The notes beneath the pieces are model-generated. The model saw only the letters and a list, made by a program, of their open reading frames with translations. It was not told the DNA's origin and did not search any database. Shown piece by piece: positions 23,733 through 33,220 of a stretch of DNA of 64,000 nucleotides (position 1 is the first letter of the stretch; every line of letters begins with the position of its first letter). This DNA is from Anthonomus grandis grandis (lineage: Eukaryota > Arthropoda > Insecta > Coleoptera > Curculionidae): positions 4,216,001 to 4,280,000 of the forward strand of contig NC_065562.1 of assembly GCF_022605725.1 (NCBI RefSeq), read 5' to 3'. A program made the translations under genes and the position numbers.

Positions 23733-23927
23733 GTGCTTTCATTTCGAAACAATCCACCCTTAACAACTTTCTTAAAAAAAAAAAACACGCGAAAATAGAT
23801 ATACAGGGGGACGTTTAATTATGCATTTACTGAAGTTCTGTCAATCACCTCTTCACCTCCAGATAAACTCACTTTAATATGTCAAATGGGAACCCCCATC
23901 GTGTGATACATCATAGTAAGGATGTAG
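23733..23927 (+). repeat. Repeat unit B (inverted copy at 33286-33454)
   Basis: Starts at CAGTGCTTTCATTTCGAAAC and ends at GTGATACATCATAGTAAG. It is the reverse complement of 33286-33454 with a few substitutions and length differences in an A run. A shorter related stretch occurs at 27043-27078. The family is unknown; it is non-coding. Confidence 0.7.
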
Positions 23928-25759
23928 CGTTTTATTTTTCTACTCTTATTTTCACTAACGCTCCATTGATATTTCATTAATTTCAATAATTATATTAATA
24001 ATTTCAGTCAACTTCTTTTATCGATATTTCTTTAAATTCACACTGTCAATGACACATTACTACTGCTACGCATCACTCTCCTGGTTTTATTATTCATGCT
24101 TTCTGTTGACGGTCCGTCACTCTTCTGGTTGGTCTTAATTAATGTTTTCCCTGATTGGATTGACATTGACAGCTCAGGCGAGAGGTGGGGTCGTAACTTA
24201 TTTAGTCGGTACTGCATCCATTTTTCGAGGACTTGTTCCCGTGTCGCAGGTAGAAGCGCACGTAAAAGGCCAGTTTTTTTATTTCGAAATTTGTGAAGCA
24301 GGAAGTGGCCAATATGGTTTATAATTTAGTCCTTAATCTTGTTCCTTTAGGGAACTGTTTATTTCATAATTCTGGTGCAGGATGCCCGAGATTTTGATGG
24401 ATAGATAATGAAACTTAGCAAGGTGAGTGTGTCACATTTTGAACGCCATTTATTTTTATCGACAGTGAATACAATGGCAACCATTGTTTTAGGGTTTTAT
24501 TTTTCCGTTTTCCTCTTTATTTTTCTTCAATTGTTGATGGCTGCAGGATTTTGATTTCCCCGAGAAATTGCTGTAAGCTGTGGAGCTGGAGCCAGAGTTA
24601 GAGCTAGTATTAGAGATTTCCAGTCCAGATAGCTAAGCTACAAATGGCATACATTTACAGCCTCGATTTTGAAGGCTAGCCGTTCATTTCTTGGAGGAAT
24701 ATACAGGCCAGTTTATTCCATTTATTTAAATATTATTAACCATAGATTTGTCTCACATATTTAAATTTTTATTAATATATCTTTAATTTCAATTTATTGC
24801 TACAAATATTTAATCAATATCATAATTTAATACGTTAATTTCTTATCTATAATTTTAGTTATTTTTTGTTCAGTATTTTTCAGTACCTTTTTTGGTAGTT
24901 AAGTAGATATAACTCGGTTAAGGCTAATATGCCTTAGGTAAAAAGGTTCATGAACTTTCCCCTGCGTAATACAAATATTTATTAAAAACTTTAAGAATTG
25001 CAATTTATTTTTCAAGTGCTGAAATCTACCTAGTAGCTTAATCATAATTTAAATGTTACTTTTGACAAACTTATTTTATTTAATCATATCAACATTATTC
25101 ATATTTTAATTCATAATCAATTATTAACATTTAACAGATTAGAAAATGAGGTGTATACATATCTTTGATGTAAATATAATTTGGTTGTATTGTTAAGATA
25201 TTTTTTTTTTGTCTCTTGAAATCTACTTTATCCAGGGTCATTTAATTGTTAATTTAAACCGGGTCTTGTCGACTTTAAGTATCTCCGATTTTGCAATATT
25301 TTAAAATTTAAGCATAAAGAGTACTTTGAAAAGAATAGATTAAGAGAAAAAAATTTGCGGATTATTCACATAGGACGCTAAAAAATAATATTAAATTATG
25401 TCAAAAAAGAGGTCTACTCTACTCTATTTGATGATCGAAATTCGTTGCTATTGATAATTACATTGTCAAACTTTTGACATATGATCTCGGAGTTGCCAAG
25501 TTGTGTATATATGTAATAAGAAACAAGCACATCTAAAAAGCATATCTTATATAAGAGAAAACATGAAAGACATCTAAATCTATCTGCCAAAATGATAGCA
25601 GTGTTTTTACACTATAATAGTGAATGGGTTTCGCTTTTACACACATTTGTACACAAGCAAAAAATTCATTCTCTTATGCAAATGTTCGTAGCCTCTATAT
25701 TTTCTAACATTTTGAGATTCTATTCATATGAAAAAATATAGAGAGGACTCGTAAATGTC

Positions 25760-25793
25760 GAGCACATGGAGGGCTTACGCCCCCCATGTGCTC
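25760..25793. repeat. GC-rich hairpin 1
   Basis: GAGCACATGGAGGGC, loop TTAC, GCCCCCCATGTGCTC: a 15 bp stem with one mismatch, 34 nt in all. It shares the core GGGC-TTAC/TAAC-GCCCC with hairpin 2, about 100 bp downstream. Confidence 0.85.
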
Positions 25794-25811
25794 AACATCT
25801 TAACTTAAAAC

Positions 25812-25888
25812 AATTTATCCCAATCCAACCCAACTCAACCCACCCCAACTCAACCCAACCCATCTCATCCCATCCCAACCCAACACAC
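25812..25888 (+). repeat. C/A-rich tract of CCCAACT/CCCAACC units
   Basis: Imperfect tandem units of the type CCAACCCAACTCAACCCA fill the space between the two GC-rich hairpins. The strand asymmetry (almost no G) is unusual here. Confidence 0.75.
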
Positions 25889-25890
25889 AG

Positions 25891-25920
25891 GCACACTGGG
25901 GGCTAACGCCCCCCGTGTGC
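25891..25920. repeat. GC-rich hairpin 2
   Basis: GCACACTGGGGGC, loop TAAC, GCCCCCCGTGTGC: a 13 bp stem with one mismatch. The sequence and loop are very like hairpin 1. Confidence 0.85.
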
Positions 25921-26423
25921 TAACGCACCCCAAAATCAACCCAATGCAATTCAACCGAGCTCAAAACACTAAAAACATTCATATAGAAGAAATAAAAAAT
26001 TCTTAAATCAAAGAACATGTATGGCAACGCTGTCACCTCACGGCATTATGTCAAACGTCAATAAAAAAGAATAATGAAGGAAGGTGGAAGGGAATTTTGT
26101 TTTTGTTATTTATATGAAAAATAATTAATACTCTTTAGACTTAATTTTAAACAGAATATGCCTATATTTCATATTATTTTTAATTAGGATCGAAATCTAA
26201 AAAGTACCAAAACAATAAATAATACATTATGGGTGTCTTTGGTATGTTTTTTGACACGAAAATAAAGGGACTTAATTACAAGAAAAGGTAAAATCATTTT
26301 TTTTATGTTATATAAACAATTTCGTCTTTTTGGTCATATTTTATGCATAATTTCATTTAAATTAAATACTTTTTCCAAAACTACAAAATTCTTAGTGGCA
26401 AAAAAATAAAAAAAGTAATACTG

Positions 26424-26505
26424 GCACAGTTGAAATCTGAACCTAGGCCGACCGGCTCATAGTTCACTCTCATTACCACTAAACCATGAAGCGCTTGCGG
26501 CGAAT
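26424..26505 (-). repeat. tRNA-like segment, possible SINE head
   Basis: The minus strand has an A-box-like TGGTTTAGTGG and, about 35 bases on, a B-box-like GGTTCAGATTT, in the order and spacing of an internal Pol III promoter. The B box is imperfect and a cloverleaf is not convincing, so a tRNA-derived SINE head or tRNA pseudogene fits better than a working tRNA. Confidence 0.4.
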
Positions 26506-26914
26506 GTTCGAAAACGAGTTTATATCGTACGTAGGTACACATTGTCATAATTTTTTTTTGTTTTTATTATTTTATTAAAGAAAATGTTATTCATCCTCCA
26601 ATTTTTTGTGCTTAAAATAGTCCAAAGAAGATTAGCTTACTATTTCATATTCAAAAATGTTAAAATTCGGAGATACCTAAAGTCGACTAGAACCTTTAAA
26701 CCTATATACCAAGTGTTTTTCTTAGTTTTCTTTCATTTATAAAAAAAAAAAACTAAGTGGCGCCCTCTTATTTAATAGTTATAATCAAGATTATATTCTT
26801 TAATAGCCAGTCATAAGTGAACCTTCGAACAATCCCAAGCCTCCAATAATTCTGAGCTACCGTCTGCAAACTCTTGGCAAAATAGTAACACTGTAAAGTT
26901 AACGCCACAAGGAG

Positions 26915-27010
26915 CGTAAAATTCTCTATTCAACGGTACCAAAAAAAATGAAATCAGTAAATGTGTAAGCAAATAGTAGCAAATAGCGAATAGCGGAAAT
27001 GTCTAGAAAT
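26915..27010 (+). repeat. Repeat unit A (inverted copy at 33221-33285)
   Basis: GCGTAAAATTCTCTATTCA, then GTGTAAGCAAATAGT and TAGAAATAAT, is the reverse complement of the sequence right of the DIRS element at 33221-33285, with small indels. Units A and B are adjacent in the right copy but 3 kb apart here. Confidence 0.65.
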
Positions 27011-28203
27011 AATGAATATTTTATTTACGCCAAACTTTGGTATGTCAAATGGCTACCCCATGGTGTGATACATTATTTTAAAGAGCATTCATTATGTTAT
27101 CAATGGTTGTAAAAAAAAATAAAATTGATTGACCAAGAAGCAATTAAAGTGTAAATTGGTAGGGTAGAAAAAAAATTTAATTACTTTAACAAATTTATTT
27201 TATTAAATTTTGGGGTTTTGGGTTAGGTCCGGAGACCGCGCAGGCTTCTTGATTTTCCATAGATTGGATAATTGAAGGGTATATTGCATTTTCTAAAAGG
27301 TTTAAATAAATTTCGCCAGTCAAATTTTCTTACAAAAAAAATGGCATTATTTCATTCTGATAAATTCCTGCCCAAACATTAATTTTTTGGGGATATTGGG
27401 TATGGCCTTCCCGAAAAACATGCGGATTTTCATTATCCCAGTATCTACAGTTATGTCTGTTTACCAGGCCATTTAAAAAAAAGGTCGATTCGTCACTGAA
27501 GCAAATGTTCTTCAATATAGACAAAGTTGGATCCATCGCAAATTGTCCTAGTACTTCAACTTGGCATGCTTCATCGACAACTCTATTTTAATATTTTTTC
27601 TTATTGCAAATCCATCCCGTCTCTTCAAATTTTCGTATGAATTCTAATACGTATTTATGGCTCACGTTTTTATCTTGATACCTTTCATTAAATGCTCTCG
27701 CGGTTCTGCGAGCACACCGATCTTGAGCTTCATAAAGGAAAATTATTTCTATTCTTTCGGCTAGCGTATACACCATTTTATTAACTCACTGTTTTAACTA
27801 AAATTGAAAAATTGCACGCGTCAAACTGACAGTGTTAAAAATAATAAATCGCCTGCTTTTTAAACGCCTTAAAAATGTAGCTATTGCAGTGTTTTTTGTA
27901 CCTATTAGGTAGGTTTCGCAAAAAATATAAGTGAAATAAATATACATACAAAGTTATAAGACTGCAAAGATTTTTGCAAAAAATTTGAAGACACTCGCAA
28001 ATAACGGTACACATTCTTTACTTAAAAAATAAATAATTTGCTTGAACTAAATGTACTGTTTGTTACCACACATTTTAACTTCTAAATTGCTTGTATTTTT
28101 TTTTGATAATCTATTATAAAAAATGTAAGAATTTTAAAATGATGTAGGTACCACACTAAAAGTATTCATTTAAAATACCAAAGTTTGGCGTAAAAATATT
28201 CAT
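27011..28203 (-). mobile_element. Mariner element with internally deleted transposase
   Basis: The ends 27011-27042 and 28175-28203 are inverted repeats (ACGCCAAACTTTGGTAT core, with one 3 bp length difference). The single gene on the minus strand is truncated. The right end abuts the left end of the DIRS element. Confidence 0.7.
27180..27776 (-). pseudogene. DD41D-type mariner transposase lacking the second and third Asp
   Basis: ATG 27776 starts MVYTLAERIEIIFLYEAQDR, a DUF4817-type helix-turn-helix. A stop follows IRKFEETGWICNKKKY at 27588. The next segment holds NICFSDESTFFLNG (first catalytic Asp), then YPQKINVWAGIYQNEI. The remainder (YLNLLENAIYPSIIQ) leads to a short end without the QQDG and SPNDF motifs, and the linker between helix-turn-helix and catalytic core is also shortened. 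It is an internal deletion derivative that could move only with enzyme from elsewhere. Confidence 0.75.
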
Positions 28204-28347
28204 TATATCCCAGGTCTCGACTCATAAATAAGTAGCAATGTAGTATCCTCCGAAGGCAGGTGCAACCACACAGTTCCAAGAAAAAAAATTTCAATTGTTA
28301 TTTACCGGCATCCATATACCTCCCTTCCCCGGACGTGAATATCATTC
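28202..28347 (+). repeat. DIRS left inverted terminal repeat
   Basis: Begins ATTATATCCCAGGTCTCG and ends near ACGTGAATATCATTC. It is the inverse of 33031-33176, differing mainly at GACTCATAAAT versus GACGAAGTAAAT. Confidence 0.9.
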
Positions 28348-28515
28348 CTTCATTGTGTGTTGACCACGTCAGTTCGGTACGCTCCGCTGTTATCAGTGTT
28401 TTTTTTTTGTTTTCGTTTGAAATAACGAGTCTAGACTCGATAAAGATTTTGTTTAGCACGAGTGTCTCGTTTTTTTTATTGGTGTTTTTTACGGACGGTG
28501 TTTATTTTTGGAAAT

Positions 28516-29742
28516 ATGGAGGAAAAGATAGACAAATTGGAGCGAATTTTGTTTAAGCTAAAACAAAAGCATAGGCACCGTGAGCCGCGTGACTGCAAAA
28601 AGAGCGGGAAGAAACGCCGTGAGCGTATGAAAAGTAAAAGCCGAAAACGCCGTGAGCGTTGGCCAGTAAAAAGGCATGCTAGTTCTTCCAGCCGTGAGCC
28701 TGGGGAACCTTCAAAATTTCGCCGTGAGCGTTACACTACTCCGAGTGATTCATCTGAGTCTGATCTAGAGAATCAAGAGAACTGCGCAAACTATAATAAT
28801 GCGAGCGATTCTTCCGAATCCTATTCTAGTGCCACTTTAAGTAGAAGTGCGCCCGTGAAGAAGAAGCGCAGGCGCATAATTTCTTCTGACGACAGCTCAG
28901 AATCAGAAAATAAAGATGAGGTTTCTGATATTCCAAGGAACAACTTAGACAGTGATCTTTTAGAATTACTGGGATCTAACGTCGCGCAAGTTGATGCTGG
29001 GGGGCCAGAAATACATAACAGTTTAGTAGAAAGATGGTCTTCTATTTTGATAAAGGGTTTAAGCCCTGAAGAACGTAACAGCCTAATAGGCGATTACCCG
29101 ATTCCCACTAACTGTGATTATTTAAACGCTCCCAAATTAAATGATGTTGTAGCAGCGGCAATTTCTGACTCAGCTACTCGCAGAGACATACGTCTTTCGT
29201 TGCTTCAGACACAAGTAGGCGCAGCTGTAACCGCAATAGGAAATTCATTGACTTCTCTGTTAAAGGAGGGAGGGGAGGGAAATAAGGTCCTGGTTAAGCA
29301 ACTGAGCGACGCTGGTAGATTATTGGCCGATTTGTTTCATAGCGAATCTCTATCTCGGCGGGACTTGATTACAATGTATCTGAACAAAGATATAAAAGAA
29401 ACATTGGATAAATCTGCAATTACTTCTTTCCTTTTTGGCGACAACTTGGAGGAAAGAATTAAATCTTCGAAGAATATTTTAAGATCAAGTCAAGATCTGA
29501 AGGTTATCAGACCTAAACAGAACCTGAAACATTTAAACTACAAAGGCCTGCCCAGGTACTCAGGTGGGACTCTCCAGAGCAGGCCAACGTCAGCTTACAC
29601 CCCGCATCGTCGCCAGCCCCAGAGCAGCAGGCAGTTTGCGAACAACAAACAGTATCACACCCAAAACAAACATCGCCAGCAACAACGCCGCAAGAGCCCC
29701 AATTCGATCCCCTCCACGAGCAAGAGAGACAACAGATTTTAG
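28516..29742 (+). CDS. gag: DIRS Gag-like protein
   Basis: ATG 28516 (MEEKIDKLERILFKLK) gives 408 aa. The first 45 residues are coiled-coil-like and basic, with five RER/REP units encoded by near-identical CCGTGAGC words. A Ser/Asp/Glu-rich stretch with a nuclear-signal-like KKKRRR follows. The central helical domain (about residues 160-290) includes VERWSSILIKGLSPEER, YPIPTNCDYLNAPKLND and RDIRLSLLQTQVGAA, the conserved signature of DIRS Gag. The C-terminus is Gln/Arg/Ser-rich and may bind RNA. The protein should package the element RNA. An upstream in-frame GTG at 28462 is less likely as a start. The end overlaps pol by 226 nt in the -1 frame. Confidence 0.85.
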   Translation: MEEKIDKLERILFKLKQKHRHREPRDCKKSGKKRRERMKSKSRKRRERWPVKRHASSSSREPGEPSKFRRERYTTPSDSSESDLENQENCANYNNASDSSESYSSATLSRSAPVKKKRRRIISSDDSSESENKDEVSDIPRNNLDSDLLELLGSNVAQVDAGGPEIHNSLVERWSSILIKGLSPEERNSLIGDYPIPTNCDYLNAPKLNDVVAAAISDSATRRDIRLSLLQTQVGAAVTAIGNSLTSLLKEGGEGNKVLVKQLSDAGRLLADLFHSESLSRRDLITMYLNKDIKETLDKSAITSFLFGDNLEERIKSSKNILRSSQDLKVIRPKQNLKHLNYKGLPRYSGGTLQSRPTSAYTPHRRQPQSSRQFANNKQYHTQNKHRQQQRRKSPNSIPSTSKRDNRF

Positions 29743-31652
29743 AACTTAAGGTTAGTACTTTTGCTGGTAGATTAAGCAAATATTATGGCTACTGGTGTAA
29801 TATTACATCAGAGTGTTCTATTTTATCACATATTAAGGGAGTAACTATACCTTTTTACGAAAACCCCTTTCAAAAGAGAATACCCAAAGAGTCAAGATGG
29901 TCTGTCACTGAAAAACATCACATAAAAAAATCCTTAAAGGAATTATTAGTTAAAGGTGCCATTTCTAAAGTGGATAACTGCCAAGGACAGTATATTTCTA
30001 ATATTTTTTTGACTCCTAAGAGTGATGGTTCACAAAGACTTATTTTAAATCTAAAATCTTTAAATAAATTTGTCATATATAAGCATTTTAAACTTGAGGA
30101 TTATAAAACAGTTATGAAATTAATCTCTCAAGATTGTTTTTTAGCGACTTTGGATCTTAAAGATGCTTATTTTTTGTTATCCATTAAGAAATCACACAGA
30201 AAATATTTAAGGTTTAGATTTCAGAATATTCTATATCAATTTAATTGTCTTCCTTTTGGCTTAAGTTGCGCTCCTAGAATTTTTACTAAAATAATGAAAC
30301 CGATTTTAGCTCTACTAAGAGGTCAAGGGCTTATTTCAAATGTATATTTGGATGATTTTTTATTGATTGGCAACTCTTATACAGAGTGTAAACTTAACGT
30401 CTTAAAGACTATTCAGGTTTTAAGGAACCTGGGATTTGTGGTAAACTTTAAGAAAAGCGTTTTAGAACCCACTCATTGTTGTAATTATTTAGGTTTTCTT
30501 TACGATTCAAGAAACTTTACTGTTTCACTTCCTGAAGCCAAACAGTCAAAGATTAAATTTTTAGTCAAAAAATACCAGGGAAAAACAAAATGCAAAATTA
30601 GAGATTTTGCGGCTTTTATTGGAAGTTTAAGTGCTTCTTGTCCAGTTATTCCGTATGGGTGGGTTTATATTAAACAATTTGAGCGAGCTAAATATAAAGC
30701 TTTACAGGCTTCAAAAGATGATTACGACTCGATGATGAGTTTACCCTCGATGTTGTCCGATGATTTTAAATGGTGGCTTAGAAACGTCAATTCTGTAAGA
30801 TCGCTAAAACCGTTACATTTTACATTAGAAATTTTCTCGGATGCATCTCGCACTGGCTGGGGTATATTCTGTAATAATAGGAAAAGTCGGGGGTATTGGA
30901 CAGATAAGGAAAAAAGTTATCATATTAACTATTTAGAATTGTTAGCAGCTTTTTTCGGAATAAAATGTTTTGCAAAAAACCTGTCAAATTGTTCTATCTT
31001 GTGTAGAATTGATAACACTACTGCTATTGCTTCAATTAACCGCATGGGTAGCATTCAATTTAAAAAATTGAACTACATTTCTAGACAAATTTGGCAATGG
31101 TGCGAGAACCGGAATATTTTTTTGTTTGCCTCCTACATAAGATCATCGGATAACAAAGAGGCAGATGAACAATCAAGGGTCATAAACTATAACACTGAAT
31201 TTCAACTTAATCAAGAGTTATTTGAAATAATTGTTAACGCATTTGGAAAACCAGAAATTGATTTATTTGCCAGCCGGAACAACAGAAAATGTAAACTTTT
31301 TGTTTCTTGGTTACCAGATCCAGAGAGTGTTTGGGTCGATGCCTTCACGTTATGTTGGTCTGACCTTAGTTTTTACGCGTTCCCGCCATTTTCACTAATT
31401 TTGAAAGTTTTACAAAAAATTATTGAAGATAAAGCGGAGGGTATCGTAGTAGCCCCTTTCTGGATAACCCAACCTTGGTACCCGGTTTACAATTCCTTGT
31501 TGTCTGGTGAGCCTATTTTCTTCAAACCACGAGAAGATTTAATTTCGTGTTTTGATAGGACCCCACATCCTCTTTGCCATCAGCTTACCCTGGTTGTCGG
31601 CCGCTTATCCGGCAAGCTTTACGAGGACAAGGAATCCCGGAGGATTCCATAA
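29517..31652 (+). CDS. pol: DIRS Pol: reverse transcriptase, RNase H, methyltransferase-like domain
   Basis: The frame is open from 29517 to the stop at 31652 (711 codons); the true start is unknown and could use a -1 shift from gag. The RT core has LILNLKSLNKF, FLATLDLKDAY (first Asp, near 30150), LPFGLSCAPRIF and VYLDDFLLIG (near 30350). RNase H follows with EIFSDASRTGWG (near 30830), NYLELLAAF, CRIDNTTAIA and NKEADEQSR, so the catalytic acids are complete. The C-terminal block (KPEIDLFASRNNRKC, then VDAFTLCWSD and FPPFSLI, PWYPVYN) is the conserved DIRS region described as DAM-methyltransferase-like. No stop or frameshift interrupts the frame. It copies the element RNA into DNA. Confidence 0.88.
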   Translation, partial: TEPETFKLQRPAQVLRWDSPEQANVSLHPASSPAPEQQAVCEQQTVSHPKQTSPATTPQEPQFDPLHEQERQQILELKVSTFAGRLSKYYGYWCNITSECSILSHIKGVTIPFYENPFQKRIPKESRWSVTEKHHIKKSLKELLVKGAISKVDNCQGQYISNIFLTPKSDGSQRLILNLKSLNKFVIYKHFKLEDYKTVMKLISQDCFLATLDLKDAYFLLSIKKSHRKYLRFRFQNILYQFNCLPFGLSCAPRIFTKIMKPILALLRGQGLISNVYLDDFLLIGNSYTECKLNVLKTIQVLRNLGFVVNFKKSVLEPTHCCNYLGFLYDSRNFTVSLPEAKQSKIKFLVKKYQGKTKCKIRDFAAFIGSLSASCPVIPYGWVYIKQFERAKYKALQASKDDYDSMMSLPSMLSDDFKWWLRNVNSVRSLKPLHFTLEIFSDASRTGWGIFCNNRKSRGYWTDKEKSYHINYLELLAAFFGIKCFAKNLSNCSILCRIDNTTAIASINRMGSIQFKKLNYISRQIWQWCENRNIFLFASYIRSSDNKEADEQSRVINYNTEFQLNQELFEIIVNAFGKPEIDLFASRNNRKCKLFVSWLPDPESVWVDAFTLCWSDLSFYAFPPFSLILKVLQKIIEDKAEGIVVAPFWITQPWYPVYNSLLSGEPIFFKPREDLISCFDRTPHPLCHQLTLVVGRLSGKLYEDKESRRIP

Positions 31653-32563
31653 ATATTTCTCTAGCCTCAATTACTCCGTCCACTATTAAGCAATATAATG
31701 GTGGCTTGAAGCTATGGTGGAATTATTGCCTCGAACAAAGAATAAAAGTGTTTTCAGTCACGGTAGAACACTTATTAAAATTTTTGACTTTTCATTTTCA
31801 TAAAGGTGGTTCTTATGGAACGTTAAATTGTTATCGTTCTGCGATTGCGCAATTAGTAGGTAAGGATAATATAATAAAGGACTTTAGGATAAGACGTTTT
31901 TTTAAAGGTGTTTATGGATTGAGACCAAACCACCCAAAGTACGATTCAACTTGGGACCCCTCGATTGTCTTAAATTTCCTAGAGAAAATGCCGCTAAACG
32001 ATTTTAGTTTAGTACAGATAACCTACAAACTAGCGGCCTTATTGCTTTTGGCTACGGGGCAGCGGGTACAAACTATAGCGAACATCGAGATATGCAATAT
32101 AGTTAACACAAGGGAAGGTATAAATATAAAGATCCCCTGTAGACTAAAAACTTCGGCACATAATAGAAACCAACCAAATATTAATATTCCTACCTTTAAT
32201 AATAAGAAACTTTGTTTAGCACATACAATTAATAACTATTTATCTTTTACTGAAGGATTGAGGGGCACTCAGGCAAATAACTTGTTCATTACACTTAAGA
32301 AACCCCATAAGAACGCATCTGCACAAACAATTGCTAGATGGGTTAAGAAAGTTCTAGAAGCAAGTGGGATAGATACAAGCGTATTTACGGCCCACAGTAC
32401 ACGGCACGCAGCGACCTCAAAGGCTGCTAGTAAGGGTGTTTCTATTGATACAATTCGTCTTTCGGCGGGTTGGTCTCAGAAATCTAATACTTTCGCGCAA
32501 TTCTACCAAAGACCAATTAAAGACAATAATTTTATTGGTAAAGTGTTAGGTTTTTCTAAATAA
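31559..32563 (+). CDS. DIRS tyrosine recombinase
   Basis: Open from 31559, overlapping the pol end by 94 nt; no ATG lies near the start, so a -1 shift or reinitiation is likely. The N-terminal SAM-like domain (YNGGLKLWWNYCLEQRI and onward) leads to the catalytic domain. That contains ATGQRVQTIANIE (catalytic Arg I, near 32060), HSTRHAATSKAA (HxxR, near 32400), LSAGWSQKSNTF and the nucleophile in FAQFYQRP (near 32505). The full R..HxxR..W..Y set is present. The enzyme would integrate circular double-stranded element DNA without the target duplication made by DDE integrases. Confidence 0.9.
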   Translation, partial: DPTSSLPSAYPGCRPLIRQALRGQGIPEDSINISLASITPSTIKQYNGGLKLWWNYCLEQRIKVFSVTVEHLLKFLTFHFHKGGSYGTLNCYRSAIAQLVGKDNIIKDFRIRRFFKGVYGLRPNHPKYDSTWDPSIVLNFLEKMPLNDFSLVQITYKLAALLLLATGQRVQTIANIEICNIVNTREGINIKIPCRLKTSAHNRNQPNINIPTFNNKKLCLAHTINNYLSFTEGLRGTQANNLFITLKKPHKNASAQTIARWVKKVLEASGIDTSVFTAHSTRHAATSKAASKGVSIDTIRLSAGWSQKSNTFAQFYQRPIKDNNFIGKVLGFSK

Positions 32564-32850
32564 CTAATATATATATATATATATTTTTTTCTTTTGTAAC
32601 CATTATCTACTACAATGTATATGTACTATACATTAGTATACTTGTAAGAGGAATGTATTTATTATTTAATATACTGTTTACTTTACTTTTTGTGGGTTAT
32701 CCCCTGTAGAAGATGTTGTGATGGAATGAGTAAAACAGTGTAGAAAATGTTAAGAATTTTATTTTATTTTTTTTTGTAGAATAAAATTTGAAACTAAGGA
32801 TCCTTGTATTTGTTTACAAAATGTTGACCTTTTCTATAGTCTTTAAACAT

Positions 32851-32964
32851 CTACATTGCTACTTATTTATGAGTCGAGACCTGGGATATAATTAATAGAT
32901 CAAACGAACTTACCTAAGTGAAGTTCGATCTTGATTATATCCAGGTCTCGACGAAGTAAATAAG
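32851..32964 (+). repeat. DIRS internal complementary region
   Basis: 32851-32891 is the inverse of the left end, and about 32886-32964 is the inverse of the right end (33142-33220). The right-end match looks exact by eye. The meeting point CTATTAATTATATCCC (read on the minus strand) gives the joined ends expected in the circular intermediate. Confidence 0.9.
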
Positions 32965-33030
32965 TCCCTCCCTACCCTTTCAACTTCCCTAAATATAAAC
33001 AACAGGCAACATTTTGTTTTGCTTTAAAAA

Positions 33031-33176
33031 GAATGATATTCACGTCCGGGGAAGGGAGGTATATGGATGCCGGTAAATAACAATTGAAATTTTTTTTCTT
33101 GGAACTGTGTGGTTGCACCTGCCTTCGGAGGATACTACATTGCTACTTATTTACTTCGTCGAGACCTGGATATAAT
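33031..33176 (-). repeat. DIRS right inverted terminal repeat
   Basis: Inverse copy of 28202-28347. The element continues about 45 bp further (to about 33220) with sequence shared only with the internal complementary region. Confidence 0.9.
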
Positions 33177-33220
33177 CAAGATCGAACTTCACTTAGGTAA
33201 GTTCGTTTGATCTATTAATT

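Larger units (their letters stand above)
23928..26914. other. About 3 kb non-coding AT-rich stretch
   Basis: Relative to the inverted copy at 33.22-33.45 kb, this stretch lies between repeat parts B and A and so behaves as an insertion. No coding frame is convincing. The embedded features are two GC-rich hairpins with a C/A-rich tract and a tRNA-like segment, listed separately. Confidence 0.5.
28203..33220 (+). mobile_element. DIRS-type tyrosine-recombinase retrotransposon, apparently intact
   Basis: About 5.0 kb. It has a left inverted terminal repeat (28202-28347), gag, pol (RT, RNase H, methyltransferase-like), tyrosine recombinase, an internal complementary region (32851-32964) and a right inverted repeat (33031-33176) with a unique right end to about 33220. 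The internal region is complementary to both ends joined together, as required by the DIRS circle model. All three frames are open and catalytic motifs are present, so this is the best candidate in the window for an active element. Confidence 0.9.

Noticed and set aside
23534..23788. 84 aa Phe-rich ORF
   Set aside because: It is translated from A/T runs, with no domain and no context.
24096..24324. Two overlapping ORFs of 60-66 aa
   Set aside because: No homologous motif, no splice context, lying in a non-coding repeat stretch.
26424..26505. Functional tRNA gene
   Set aside because: A-box and B-box are present, but the B box is imperfect and no acceptor stem pairs convincingly.
29513..29779. 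Minus-strand Cys-rich ORF of 88 aa
   Set aside because: Shadow of the gag/pol overlap of the DIRS element.
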